Made by a program: the position numbers and the translations under genes. The notes beneath the pieces are model-generated. The model ran no database searches and was not told the origin of the DNA. It worked only from the letters and a program-made list of their open reading frames with translations. From Saccharopolyspora rhizosphaerae (GTDB taxonomy: Bacteria; Actinomycetota; Actinomycetes; Mycobacteriales; Pseudonocardiaceae), in NCBI RefSeq assembly GCF_003931915.1, contig NZ_RSAA01000008.1, positions 62,001 to 126,000 of the forward strand: a stretch of 64,000 nucleotides of DNA, read 5' to 3'. Position 1 is the first letter of the stretch. Each line of letters begins with the position of its first letter. Below, one piece after another: positions 1 through 9,928 of the stretch.

Positions 1-296
1 GCCACCCGCACATCCGCGAAGCCGCGGTCTACGCGGTGCCTGCCGAGGTGGGCGATGCGGTGATGGCGGCGATCACCACCACCGACGACTTCGACCCGGC
101 GGGCTTGGCCGGGTTCCTCGGCGCACAGGGCGATCTGGGCCCGAAGCAGTGGCCCCGCCACGTCCGGCTGGTGGCCGAACTGCCCCGGACGTCGACCCAC
201 AAGGTGCTCAAGCGGGAGTTGGCGGCCGAAGGGGTCCGCGCCTCGGACCCGGTCTGGTCGCGCTGCGGCGACACCTACGAGCCGCGTACCCTATAA
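1..296 (+). CDS. C-terminal fragment of a FadD17-like acyl-CoA synthetase
   Basis: The gene enters from outside the window and only about 97 residues are visible, ending at TAA 294-296. The piece has the C-terminal lid domain of AMP-forming acyl-CoA ligases, including the LPRTSTHKVLKREL stretch that carries the conserved catalytic lysine in a form typical of FadD17-type enzymes. Such enzymes load CoA on fatty or steroid side-chain acids. The stop codon lies inside the first KstR box, so the following kshA promoter begins at the end of this gene. The exact substrate cannot be inferred from the fragment. Confidence 0.75.
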   Translation, partial: HPHIREAAVYAVPAEVGDAVMAAITTTDDFDPAGLAGFLGAQGDLGPKQWPRHVRLVAELPRTSTHKVLKRELAAEGVRASDPVWSRCGDTYEPRTL

Positions 297-305
297 CATG
301 TTCTA
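292..305. promoter_or_regulatory. KstR box 1, upstream of kshA
   Basis: TATAACATGTTCTA fits the KstR consensus TNNAACNNGTTNNA at all defined positions. It overlaps the stop of the upstream FadD gene and lies 97 bp before the kshA start. Confidence 0.85.
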
Positions 306-358
306 CTTTGTGCACCGAATGGATGAGGCTATCAGATAGCACATCCGAACCGATTTCC

Positions 359-372
359 TATAACCTGTTTCA
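359..372. promoter_or_regulatory. KstR box 2, upstream of kshA
   Basis: TATAACCTGTTTCA is a full consensus match, 29 bp before the kshA ATG and 67 bp from box 1. Two full sites make kshA one of the best-marked KstR targets here. Confidence 0.85.
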
Positions 373-401
373 ACACGACTCGTGACTGATGGAGGGACGC
401 G

Positions 402-1559
402 ATGAGCGGGACGGAGCGTGAGCACGGGGTGCGCACGATCGATGCCGGTGCCCCGCCACAACGGTTCGCCCGGGGGTGGCACTGCCTGGGCCCCGTCGAG
501 GAGTTCCGAGACGGCAAGCCGCACGCCGTGCACGCCTTCGGAACCAAGCTGGTGGTCTTCGCCGACAGCCAGGGCGCGCTGCACGTGCTCGACGGCTACT
601 GCAGGCACATGGGCGGCGACCTCACCCAGGGCGAGATCAAGGGCGACTCGGTCGCGTGCCCGTTCCACGACTGGCGCTGGGGCGGCACCGGCCGCTGCAC
701 CTCCATCCCCTACGCCAAGCGGGTTCCCAGCCGCGCGCGGACCCGCTCCTGGCTGACCCTGGAGGAGAACAAGCAGCTGTTCGTCTACCACGACCCGCAG
801 GGCAACCCGCCTCCGCCGGAGGTCACGATCCCGCGGATCGACGAGGTCTTCACCAACGAGTGGTCGAACTGGACCTGGGACCGGGTGCAGATCGACAACT
901 CGAACTGCCGCGAGATCATCGACAACGTCGTGGACATGGCGCACTTCTTCTACGTGCACTTCGCGTTCCCGACCTACTTCAAGAACATCTTCGAAGGCCA
1001 CGTCGCCACCCAGTACCTGCACTCGCGCGGTCGCCCGGACGTGGGCGCCTCGCAGGGCAACTACGCCGGTGACGACACCACGCTGCGCTCCGAGGCCAGC
1101 TACTACGGGCCCTCGTACATGATCAACCGGCTGTGGACCGAGTTCAAGGGCACGCCGATCGACGCCTACCTCATCAACTGCCACTACCCGGTCTCCCCGA
1201 CGAGCTTCGTGCTGCAGTGGGGCGTGTCGGTGAAGAAGCTGCCCGGTCTCGACGACGAGCAGGCGGACATGGTCGCCGGGAAGTTCGCCAAGTCCTTCGG
1301 GGTCGGCTTCCTGCAGGACGTGGAGATCTGGAAGAACAAGACGCGGATCGACAACCCGCTGCTGGTCGAGGAGGACGGCCCGGTCTACCAGCTCCGGCGC
1401 TGGTACGACCAGTTCTACGTGGACGTCGAGGACGTCACCGAGGACATGGCCGCCCGCTTCGAGTTCGAGGTGGACACCACCCGCGCCGTGCAGGCCTGGG
1501 AGGCCGAGGTCGCCGAGAACCTCGCCCGCCGCGAAGCCGAAGAGGTCGGCAAGCCATGA
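402..1559 (+). CDS. kshA: 3-ketosteroid 9alpha-hydroxylase, oxygenase component KshA
   Basis: This 385-residue Rieske oxygenase hydroxylates C9 of 1,4-androstadienedione-type steroids, which together with KstD breaks ring B. The [2Fe-2S] Rieske ligands are visible as C67-x-H69 and C86-x2-H89. The mononuclear iron site shows H181 and H186 in the segment DNVVDMAHFFYVH, with D306 as the likely third ligand. These positions agree with M. tuberculosis KshA (Rv3526). A GGAGGG ribosome site precedes the ATG. Two KstR boxes lie upstream. Its reductase partner kshB is at 17.2 kb, separated from it as in M. tuberculosis. The stop overlaps the next start (ATGA). Confidence 0.96.
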   Translation: MSGTEREHGVRTIDAGAPPQRFARGWHCLGPVEEFRDGKPHAVHAFGTKLVVFADSQGALHVLDGYCRHMGGDLTQGEIKGDSVACPFHDWRWGGTGRCTSIPYAKRVPSRARTRSWLTLEENKQLFVYHDPQGNPPPPEVTIPRIDEVFTNEWSNWTWDRVQIDNSNCREIIDNVVDMAHFFYVHFAFPTYFKNIFEGHVATQYLHSRGRPDVGASQGNYAGDDTTLRSEASYYGPSYMINRLWTEFKGTPIDAYLINCHYPVSPTSFVLQWGVSVKKLPGLDDEQADMVAGKFAKSFGVGFLQDVEIWKNKTRIDNPLLVEEDGPVYQLRRWYDQFYVDVEDVTEDMAARFEFEVDTTRAVQAWEAEVAENLARREAEEVGKP

Positions 1560-1855
1560 CGGCCGCCCGCACCGACGTCCCGCCCAGCACCACCGCCGAC
1601 CAGCGGCTGTACCTGGAGGGAGGCCTGCGCCCGCTGCCCTGCACCACGTGCGGGGTGCGGGTGCTGGTCAAGAAGCTCAGCCCGGAGCAGACCAGCATCC
1701 AGTGGACCACCTCCACCGAGCAGTGCCCGGAGATCTCCGCGCGCATCGCCGAGGGCGAGCACCCAGCGCTGGTCGACACCTGCCCGCGGTTGCGCGCCAC
1801 CATCGAGCACGCCATCAGCGAAGGGCTCCTCGAAGTCCCGGATCCCGGTGAATGA
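1556..1855 (+). CDS. small conserved-looking protein with four cysteines, coupled to kshA
   Basis: The ATG overlaps the kshA stop by four bases, which implies translational coupling and reality as a gene. The product has 99 residues and no membrane segment or signal peptide. It contains C-T-T-C-G near residue 28 and two later cysteines, in EQCPEI and DTCPRL, so a small metal- or Fe-S-binding site is possible. I do not recognise the family. The coupling suggests a role with the KshA Rieske oxygenase, for example assembly or electron transfer, but this is inference only. Confidence 0.75.
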   Translation: MTAARTDVPPSTTADQRLYLEGGLRPLPCTTCGVRVLVKKLSPEQTSIQWTTSTEQCPEISARIAEGEHPALVDTCPRLRATIEHAISEGLLEVPDPGE

Positions 1856-1891
1856 CGTGCCACCGACACCAGCGTCCCGGGGTGCGGCGGA

Positions 1892-1997
1892 GCCGCTGTT
1901 CCCGGTGTGGGACTCAGCTCGCACCGCAGGTCCGGTGCGGCTTCGCGGCGAGCGCGCCGTGGCGCGTGCACCAGGAGGGGCGCGCGGAACCACGGAG
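1892..1997 (+). repeat. dispersed intergenic repeat, copy 1
   Basis: The core GTGTGGGACTC at 1905-1915, followed by CAGCTCGCACCGCAGGTC, is shared with copies near 11.5, 14.7 and 34.9 kb. It occupies the gap between the small kshA-linked gene and the KstR-like gene. Origin unknown; no transposase is seen. Confidence 0.7.
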
Positions 1998-2037
1998 CGA
2001 GTCCCGAACGAGGAGCGAGTCCCGAACGAGGAGCGAG
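1994..2037 (+). repeat. 18-bp direct repeat containing the ribosome site of the KstR-like gene
   Basis: GGAGCGAGTCCCGAACGA occurs exactly at 1994-2011 and 2012-2029, then a partial third unit GGAGCGA at 2030. The third unit and the following GGAG form the purine-rich ribosome site of the gene starting at 2051. Confidence 0.85.
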
Positions 2038-2050
2038 GAGCTCTACGTCG

Positions 2051-2677
2051 ATGACTTCTGCGGCCAACCGGAACGGCCAGGGCGGCAACGCGCTCAACGC
2101 GATGGCCGAGGACGAGCTCACCGCCGGGGCTCAGCGCGACCGCCGCAAGCGGATCATCGACGCGACGATGGCCCTGGCCGACAAGGGCGGGTTCGACGCG
2201 GTGCAGATGCGCGCCGTGGCCGAGCGCGCCGACGTCGCCCTGGGCACGCTGTACCGCTACTTCCCCTCCAAGGTCCACCTGCTGGTGGCCAGCCTGGTGC
2301 GCGAGCTCGAACGCATCCAGGAGCGCCTGGACCGGGCCCCGGTCCGCGGTGAATCACCTTACGAGCGGCTGCTGTTCGTGCTCGGCCGGCTCACCCGCGC
2401 CTTCCAGCGCAACCCCAACCTCTCCGAGGCGGTGACCCGCGCGCTGATGTCGGCCGACGCCTCGGCGGCGACCGAGGTCGACGCGGCGAACCGGATGATG
2501 GAGGGCATGTTCATCGCGGTGATGAGCGAGGGTGAGCCCAGCGACGAGCAGGTGGCGGTCGCCCGCGTGATCGGCGACGTGTGGCTGTCGAACCTCGTGG
2601 CCTGGGTGACCCGCCGGGCCTCCGCCACCGACGTCTCCCGCCGCCTGGAACTCACGGTCAGACTCCTCCTCCGCTGA
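2051..2677 (+). CDS. KstR-like TetR repressor (paralogue A)
   Basis: The 208-residue protein closely resembles KstR, the TetR-family repressor of cholesterol catabolism. The N-terminal helix-turn-helix region has AVQMRAVAERADVALGTLYR followed by YFPSKVHLLV. The ligand-binding half keeps the KstR-specific run RVIGDVWLSNLVAW and TRRASATDVSRRLEL. The ATG at 2051 was chosen because GAGGAG lies just upstream and the protein then has the KstR length; an upstream in-frame ATG at 1907 lies in the dispersed repeat. No consensus KstR box is found in its own upstream region. A second gene of the same family is at 56.1 kb, and which one is the functional KstR orthologue is unresolved. Confidence 0.9.
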   Translation: MTSAANRNGQGGNALNAMAEDELTAGAQRDRRKRIIDATMALADKGGFDAVQMRAVAERADVALGTLYRYFPSKVHLLVASLVRELERIQERLDRAPVRGESPYERLLFVLGRLTRAFQRNPNLSEAVTRALMSADASAATEVDAANRMMEGMFIAVMSEGEPSDEQVAVARVIGDVWLSNLVAWVTRRASATDVSRRLELTVRLLLR

Positions 2678-3211
2678 AACCCAGCGGGTGGACGCGTACG
2701 ACGCGCGCGCGTCGGCGGCGGTGGAACCGAAGTGGTTCCTGCAGGCTCCGCGACCCCTCAGCGGCCGCGAGCAGCGTGGTCAGACGCTCCTCCACGCCAC
2801 CACGGCGAGGAAGATCAGCCCTCCACGACAACGACATGTCGTGCCTCGCGGCGGAACTCCTCAGTGGAGCTCCGCTGCTCACGGCGAACCGAGGAGGTTC
2901 GGGTCTCGCGGTGGTCACTCCCGACCCGGGCAACCCGGCGATCAGGGCTGGAAAACGGGAGTGGACCCGGTGCTCCCACGACCCGGAAGCACACGGCACC
3001 GGTTCTTCTGCGGCGTGGGACGAGCGGTGAGCGGTTCGCCACGCCCCACCTCGGCGGTCGGTCCCGGCGCGGGTGTCGCGCGGCGTCGTGGCCGTGCACA
3101 CCACGACGCCGTTCGTGACAGGCGGCAGGAGCGGTGCGCGGAGGTGGTGCGGCTCGGGTTCCCAGCCCCGCACCGTCCAGGGAGACGACCGACAAGCGTT
3201 AGGCTCGAACC
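2678..3211. other. 534-bp gap with no recognised gene
   Basis: Reading frames here lack family resemblance and a convincing start. No KstR-type box is seen. The last bases hold TAGGCT at 3200-3205, a possible -10 element 6 bp before the next ATG. Confidence 0.5.
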
Positions 3212-3781
3212 ATGACCGAACCCGTCCGCCAGTTCGTCGAGGGCAGGCGCGCCGACACCGTTCGCCGGTTGCTGGACGCCACCGTCGAGGAGCTGGTGGA
3301 GCGCGGCTTCGGCTCGATGACCGTGCGGTCGGTGGCCGAACGTGCCGCGGTCTCCCGGGCGACCGCCTACTCCTACTTCTCCTCCAAGGAACACCTGGTC
3401 ACGGCCGTGTTCTGGAAGCGCGTCCAGGCGTTGCCGCCCAGCGGTGACGCCCGCACCGGCAAGCCGGGCGAGGACGTGGCCCGGGCGGTGGACACGATCG
3501 CGCAGATGCTGGCCGCCGAGTCCGCGCTGGTCCAGGCGTGCACGACGGCGCTGCTGGCCGACCAGCAGGAGGTCAAGCGGCTCCGCGACGAGATCGGTCG
3601 TGAGGTCTACCGCAGGCTCGCCGACGCCGTCGGTGACGCCGACCCGTCGGCGCTGGACGCCGTCATGACCGCGTTCGTCGGATCGCTGGTGCTGGCGGGC
3701 AGCGGCTACCTGCCGATGGAGCAGCTGGCCTCGCACCTGGCGGGCATCACCGACCGGGTGTTGCCGCCGGCTGGGAGTTGA
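3212..3781 (+). CDS. TetR-family transcriptional regulator, unknown target
   Basis: The 189-residue protein has a TetR helix-turn-helix (SMTVRSVAERAAVSRATAYSY then FSSKEHLV, about residues 34-60) and a variable effector domain. It is clearly different from the two KstR-like proteins. No ribosome site precedes the ATG, but a TANNNT -10-like element sits 6 bp upstream, so the mRNA may be leaderless. Its last 35 bp overlap the convergent mceG gene. A non-KstR palindrome occurs at the nearby CYP123 and aldA promoters, so this protein is a candidate for that operator; that link is speculative. Confidence 0.88.
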   Translation: MTEPVRQFVEGRRADTVRRLLDATVEELVERGFGSMTVRSVAERAAVSRATAYSYFSSKEHLVTAVFWKRVQALPPSGDARTGKPGEDVARAVDTIAQMLAAESALVQACTTALLADQQEVKRLRDEIGREVYRRLADAVGDADPSALDAVMTAFVGSLVLAGSGYLPMEQLASHLAGITDRVLPPAGS

Positions 3782-4745
3782 TGCTGCGCAGCACGCTGTC
3801 GCGTGCTGCGGGCGGGAGGTCGTCGAGCATCCCGAGCACCCGGTCCTGCCTGCGCCGCACCGCTCGGCGTTCCGGCAGTCCCTCGCTGACCGGCAGCTGC
3901 GGCGGCACGCCGGTGACCTGCTGCTCGGCGGCGATCCGGCCGCTGGCCAGCCACTGCTTCTCGCGGTCGATGCTGGCCTGGTCCTTCTCCTCGCTCATCC
4001 CGATCGGCCCGGTCCGGTGCCCACCGAGGAACTGCGACACCACGGGTTCTTCGCTGGTCAGCAGCACTTCGCGGGGCCCGAAGAGGACGAGTTCGCGGCG
4101 GAAGAGCATGCCGAGGTTGTCCGGAACGGTGCGCGCGACGTTGATGTTGTGGGTGACGATGAGGATCGTGGCGTCCAGCTGCGCGTTGATGTCGATGAGC
4201 AGCTGCGAGAGGTAGGCGGTGCGCACGGGGTCCAGCCCGGAGTCCGGCTCGTCGCAGAGGATGATCTCCGGGTCGAGGACGAGCGCGCGGGCCAGTCCGG
4301 CGCGCTTGCGCATGCCACCCGAGATCTCGCCGGGAAGCTTGTCCTCCGCGCCGCTCAGGCCGACCATCTCCATGCGTTCCAGCACGATCCGGCGGATCTC
4401 GGCCTCAGTCTTGCGGGTGTGCTCGCGCAGCGGGAAGGCGACGTTGTCGAACAGGTCCATCGATCCGAACAGCGCGCCGTCCTGGAACAGCACCCCGAAG
4501 AGCTTGCGGATCTCGTAGAGGTCGTGCTCGCTGCACGAGCAGATGTCCACCCCGTTGACCAGGCACCGCCCGGTCTCGGGCTTGAGCAGACCGATCATCG
4601 ACTTGAGGAACACGGACTTGCCGGTCCCCGACGGGCCGAGCAAGGCCGAGACCTCTCCCGGTGGCAGCGTGAAGTCCACGTCCCGCCAGATCGTCTGCGG
4701 CCCGAAGGACTTGCTCAACCCCTCGATCACCACTTCAGCACCCAT
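3747..4745 (-). CDS. mceG: Mce transport ATPase MceG (Mkl)
   Basis: This 332-residue ABC ATPase closely resembles M. tuberculosis MceG/Mkl (Rv0655), which powers Mce lipid importers including the Mce4 cholesterol system at the inner membrane. Walker A is GPSGTGKS (37-44), the signature SGGMRKRAG starts near 142, and Walker B is ILCDEPDSGLDP (162-173). The family-typical C-terminal extension with IGPIGMSEEKD is present. A GAGGAG site supports the start at 4745. No mce or yrbE genes are in the window, so it must serve transporters encoded elsewhere. It lies 155 bp downstream of an SDR on the same strand. Confidence 0.93.
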   Translation of the reverse strand: MGAEVVIEGLSKSFGPQTIWRDVDFTLPPGEVSALLGPSGTGKSVFLKSMIGLLKPETGRCLVNGVDICSCSEHDLYEIRKLFGVLFQDGALFGSMDLFDNVAFPLREHTRKTEAEIRRIVLERMEMVGLSGAEDKLPGEISGGMRKRAGLARALVLDPEIILCDEPDSGLDPVRTAYLSQLLIDINAQLDATILIVTHNINVARTVPDNLGMLFRRELVLFGPREVLLTSEEPVVSQFLGGHRTGPIGMSEEKDQASIDREKQWLASGRIAAEQQVTGVPPQLPVSEGLPERRAVRRRQDRVLGMLDDLPPAARDSVLRSINSQPAATPGR

Positions 4746-4900
4746 GCTGCCGCACTCCTCACGTCGACGTCGCTGTCGCCGGGCCGAGCACGTCCCGCGC
4801 GGGATGCCCTGCCCTCCTGGCTCCGATGCCGGGCTGCGCCTCGGCACGGTCGATCCTGGTCGGGGCTCTGCTCTGCAGACGGTGGAGTCGGACGGGGTGG

Positions 4901-5662
4901 TCAGCGGCGGTAGTAGGCGTGGGTGGCCGTGGCACCGCCGTCGGCGACGAACTCGGCGCCCGTGCAGTAACGGCTCTCGTCGCCGGCGAGGAAGACGACC
5001 AGCCCGACGATGTCCTCGGGTTGGCCGACGCGGCCCAGCGGGACCATCTCGCCGACCGGGGTGAGGTCGGTGTCCTCACCGGTGAACTGCCGCGTCATGC
5101 CGGTGTCGAACATGCCCGGGTGCACGGAGTTCACGCGGATGTTCCGCGGACCGAGCTCGGTGGCTGCGGCCTTGGTCATGCCCCGGATCGCGAACTTGCT
5201 CGCGGTGTAGGCGATGAGCTGCGGCATGCCGCCGAGGCCTTCGACCGAGGAGAAGTTGACGATCGACCCCCCGCCGGCCGCCGTCAGCGCCGGGGTCGCC
5301 GCGCGCATGCCCAGGAAGGTGCCGAACTGGTTGACCCGCACGATGCGCTCGTAGTCGGCCAGCGAGGTCTCCTCCAGCGCGGAGAACATCAGCACGCCGG
5401 CGTTGTTGACCAGGACGTCGAGCCGTCCGAAGCGTTCGGTGGCCCGGTCGACGGCGGCGCTCCAATCGTGCTCGTCGGAGACGTCGAGGTGGACGTAGCT
5501 GGCGGAGTCGCCGAGCTCGTCGGCGAGTTCCTTGCCCGGCGCGTCGAGGAGGTCCCCGATGACCACCGAGGCACCTTCGGCGACGAAGCCGCGCGCGATG
5601 GCCGCGCCCTGTCCTCGCGCCCCTCCGGTGACCAGCGCGACCTTTCCCGCGAGTCGTCCCAT
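4901..5662 (-). CDS. SDR, 3alpha/20beta-hydroxysteroid dehydrogenase-like
   Basis: The 253-residue short-chain dehydrogenase has the TGGARGQG cofactor loop near residue 12, NNAG, and the S-x12-Y-x3-K catalytic set (SSVEGLGGMPQLIAYTASK). It resembles M. tuberculosis FabG3 (Rv2002), a 3alpha,20beta-hydroxysteroid dehydrogenase. It probably oxidises or reduces a steroid hydroxyl/ketone with NAD(H). A KstR-type box at 5706 precedes it, 44 bp from the start. mceG follows on the same strand. The exact substrate position is not deducible. Confidence 0.85.
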   Translation of the reverse strand: MGRLAGKVALVTGGARGQGAAIARGFVAEGASVVIGDLLDAPGKELADELGDSASYVHLDVSDEHDWSAAVDRATERFGRLDVLVNNAGVLMFSALEETSLADYERIVRVNQFGTFLGMRAATPALTAAGGGSIVNFSSVEGLGGMPQLIAYTASKFAIRGMTKAAATELGPRNIRVNSVHPGMFDTGMTRQFTGEDTDLTPVGEMVPLGRVGQPEDIVGLVVFLAGDESRYCTGAEFVADGGATATHAYYRR

Positions 5663-5705
5663 TCGCCACCCTCCCTGCCGAGCCGAACCCGTCCACGCAC
5701 GAGAC

Positions 5706-5719
5706 TAGAACACGTTCTC
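5706..5719. promoter_or_regulatory. KstR box upstream of the SDR
   Basis: TAGAACACGTTCTC matches the KstR consensus except for the last base (13 of 14, counting free positions as matches). It lies between the SDR and the CYP123 gene, nearer the SDR. Confidence 0.75.
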
Positions 5720-5760
5720 GACAAAAGGGAACCCACCGCGCAGCACAGGCCGAAAACCGG

Positions 5761-5774
5761 ATGAACGTGTTCTC
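5761..5774. promoter_or_regulatory. weak KstR-like box
   Basis: ATGAACGTGTTCTC keeps the AACNNGTT core but has neither outer T nor outer A. With the box at 5706 it forms a pair 55 bp apart in the divergent promoter region. Confidence 0.5.
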
Positions 5775-5823
5775 GATTCAGCCGCGAGCAGGGTTGCCGG
5801 CCCGCACTGCGCCGTACTAGTGT

Positions 5824-5839
5824 CTGGACACATGTCCAG
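5824..5839. promoter_or_regulatory. non-KstR palindromic operator at the CYP123 start
   Basis: CTGGACACATGTCCAG has inverted arms CTGGAC/GTCCAG and overlaps the CYP123 start codon. Its centre GACACATGTC resembles GACACGTGTC at 16361. A promoter TTGCCG (5794-5799), 18 bp, TAGTGT (5818-5823) would start transcription near 5830, inside this palindrome. Confidence 0.6.
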
Positions 5840-7025
5840 TGGTGTCGTGTTCAGCCCGTACGACTACGCCGTGCACGCCGACCCGTACCCGGTCTACGCG
5901 CGGTTGCGCGACGAGGCACCGGTCTACCGCAACGACGAGCTCGACTTCTGGGCGCTGTCCCGGCACCAGGACGTCGCCGCGCTGTTCCGGGACAACACCC
6001 GGCTGTCCAACGCCAACGGCGTCTCGCTGGACCCCGCGGCCTGGGGCCCCTACGCGCACAAGACGATGTCGTTCCTCGCGATGGACGACCCCCGGCACAA
6101 CCGGCTGCGTTCGCTGGTCTCCCGCGGCTTCACGCCGCGCCGGGTCCGCGACCTGCAACCCCGCATCCTCGAACTCGCCCGCCACCACCTGCGTCCCGCG
6201 CTGGAGAGCGGCGAGTTCGACTTCGTGGCCGACTTCGCGGGCAAGTTCCCGATGGACGTCATCTCCGAGCTGATGGGCGTGCCGGAAGCCGACCGCGCGC
6301 GGTTGCGCGAGCTCGCAGACACCGTGATGCACCGCGAGGAAGGCGTCACCGACGTGCCGCAGGCGGCGATGGAGGCCTCGCTGCACCTGGTCGGCTACTA
6401 CGCCGACATGCTCGCCGAACGGCGCCGCGAGCGCACCGACGACCTCACCTCCGCGCTGCTGGAGGCCGAGGTCGACGGCGACCGGCTCAACGACGAGGAG
6501 ATCATCGCGTTCCTGTTCCTGATGGTCGTCGCGGGCAACGAGACGACCACGAAACTGCTGGCCAACGCCGTGTACTGGGCGCACCGCAACCCGCACGAGC
6601 AGGCCAAGCCGTTCGCCGACCCGGCCCGGGTCACCGACTGGATCGAGGAGACGCTGCGCTACGACACCTCCAGCCAGATGGTCGCCCGCACCGCCACCGA
6701 GGACCTCTTGCTGCACGGCACCACGGTCCCGGCCGGTTCCCGCGTGCTGCTGCTGATCGGGGCGGCCAACCGCGATCCGCGCGCCTTCGACGACGCCGAC
6801 CGCTACGACCTCGACCGCAGCACCGACACCCAGATCGTCAGCTTCGGCGGCGGCACGCACTTCTGCCTCGGCGCGCACTTGGCGCGGCTGGAAGCGCGCA
6901 TCGCGCTGACCGAGTTCGTCGAGCTGGTCAAGGCCTACGACGTCGACACCGACCGCGCGCAGCGGGTGCACTCCAGCAACGTGCGCGGTTTCGCGACCCT
7001 GCCCGTTCGCGTGGAAAGCAGGTAG
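5832..7025 (+). CDS. cyp123: cytochrome P450 of the CYP123 type
   Basis: The 397-residue P450 resembles M. tuberculosis CYP123 (Rv0766c), including the C-terminal phrase RVHSSNVRGFA. The I-helix carries AGNETTTK, the K-helix ExxR is EETLR, and the haem loop is FGGGTHFCLGAH with the cysteine ligand. The ATG at 5832 is preferred to GTG at 5820: neither has a ribosome site, but a promoter spaced for a leaderless message fits 5832. It heads a tightly packed operon with SDR, CYP51 and ferredoxin, the order known from Rv0766c-Rv0763c. The substrate of CYP123 is not established. Confidence 0.88.
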   Translation: MSSGVVFSPYDYAVHADPYPVYARLRDEAPVYRNDELDFWALSRHQDVAALFRDNTRLSNANGVSLDPAAWGPYAHKTMSFLAMDDPRHNRLRSLVSRGFTPRRVRDLQPRILELARHHLRPALESGEFDFVADFAGKFPMDVISELMGVPEADRARLRELADTVMHREEGVTDVPQAAMEASLHLVGYYADMLAERRRERTDDLTSALLEAEVDGDRLNDEEIIAFLFLMVVAGNETTTKLLANAVYWAHRNPHEQAKPFADPARVTDWIEETLRYDTSSQMVARTATEDLLLHGTTVPAGSRVLLLIGAANRDPRAFDDADRYDLDRSTDTQIVSFGGGTHFCLGAHLARLEARIALTEFVELVKAYDVDTDRAQRVHSSNVRGFATLPVRVESR

Positions 7026-7027
7026 CC

Positions 7028-7803
7028 ATGCCCAGGTTCGAGCCCCACCCGCAACGCAGGCCGACCGCGGTCGCCGGCGCGTCGGCCGGGATCGGCGCCG
7101 CCACCGCGCAGGCGCTCGCCGCCTCCGGGCACCCGGTGGCACTCGGTGCGCGCCGCGTCGACAAGTGCCGGGAGCTGGCCGAGAAGATCCGCGCCGACGG
7201 AGGTCACGCCCTCGCCGTGCCGCTGGACGTCACCGACGAGGGCTCCGTGGACGCCTTCGCCTCCACCGTCGCCGAGGAGTTCGGTGAGGTCGAGATCCTG
7301 GTCTACGGCGCGGGAGATCTCGACGCCGACCTGGTCCACGAGATGGACGGCGAGCGCTTCCACGCTCAGCTGGACGTGCACCTCGGCGGTGCGCACCGGC
7401 TGGTCTCGCGCATCGTGCCCGGCATGGTCGAACGACGGCGCGGCGACGTGGTGTTCATCGGCTCCGACGTGGTGCCCCAACCCCGACCGCGGATGGGCGC
7501 CTACGTGCCCGCCAAGGCCGGCTTGGAGGCGATGGCGCGCACGATGCGGATGGAGCTGGAGGGCACCGGGGTGCGCGCCAGCGTCGTGCGGCCCGGGCCG
7601 ACCGCGACCTCGATGGGCGTGAAGTGGGACGAGAAGACCACGGAAGCGGTGCTCAACGACTGGGTGAGGTGGGGACTGGCACGGCACCCGTACTTCCTGC
7701 GCGCCTCCGACATCGCCGACGCCGTGCACCACGTGGTGTCGGCACCGCGCGGCGTGCACCTGACCTTGATCGAGGTCGAGCCCGAAGCCCCGTTGGAGGA
7801 ACG

Positions 7804-7807
<4 letters not shown>
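7028..7807 (+). CDS. SDR-family oxidoreductase (Rv0765c-like)
   Basis: The 259-residue short-chain dehydrogenase has the cofactor loop AGASAGIGA near residue 18 and a Y-x3-K active pair in GAYVPAKAG. It starts two bases after the CYP123 stop and its stop overlaps the CYP51 start by four bases, so it is translated with both P450s. Position and sequence match Rv0765c, between CYP123 and CYP51 in mycobacteria. It may oxidise the P450 product, for example a sterol alcohol or aldehyde. That role is inference. Confidence 0.85.
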
Positions 7808-9353
<1,546 letters not shown>

Positions 9354-9354
9354 C

Positions 9355-9906
9355 ATGCCCGCATACCCTCGGGAAGAACTGGAGCGCATGGTCCAGCTCT
9401 GGCTGGACGAGAACGAGCGGTGCGAACGGCTCGGAGACTGGAAACCGTTGGCGCAGCTCTACACCGAGGACGCCACCTACGGGTGGAACACCGGGCCCAA
9501 CGAGGACTTCATGACGGTGGGCCGCGACGAGATCCGCGACATCGCGCTGGGCGTGGAGATGGAGGGGCTGCAGGGGTGGAGCTACCCGTACCAGCGGGTG
9601 CTCATCGACGACGAGCTGGGTGAGGTCATCGGGTTGTGGAAGCAGATCGCCGACGCGAAGCGATCGGACGGCACGCCGTACCAGGTCGCAGGCATCGGCG
9701 GCAGCTGGTTCCGCTACGGCGGGAACATGCGGTGGTCGTGGCAGCGGGACTTCTTCGACTTCGGCAACGCCGCGCACCTGTTCCTGGAGATGATCAAGGC
9801 GGACGTGCTCTCACCCGGCATGAAGAAGCGCATGGAGGTCGCCACGTCCGGCGTGCCGCAGCCCGGTCACTACCGCCGGGGCACGGCACCGGTCGAACTG
9901 TGGTGA
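9355..9906 (+). CDS. NTF2-like (SnoaL/ketosteroid-isomerase fold) protein
   Basis: The 183-residue protein has the start of an NTF2 fold: a helix with LERMVQLWLDENE, then a strand pair around YTEDATYGW, and several aromatic residues lining a cone-shaped pocket. It begins two bases after the ferredoxin stop, so it belongs to the CYP51 operon, and probably matches Rv0762c or a neighbour. A non-catalytic sterol-binding or isomerase role would fit. No clear catalytic Asp pair is recognised, so function stays open. Confidence 0.7.
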   Translation: MPAYPREELERMVQLWLDENERCERLGDWKPLAQLYTEDATYGWNTGPNEDFMTVGRDEIRDIALGVEMEGLQGWSYPYQRVLIDDELGEVIGLWKQIADAKRSDGTPYQVAGIGGSWFRYGGNMRWSWQRDFFDFGNAAHLFLEMIKADVLSPGMKKRMEVATSGVPQPGHYRRGTAPVELW

Positions 9907-9928
9907 CCCGCGACGAACGGGAGTACCG

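Noticed and set aside
2581..3215. Several overlapping frames of 120-175 residues in the 2.7-3.2 kb gap
   Set aside because: None shows a family motif, a ribosome site or consistent codon bias; I treat the gap as non-coding.
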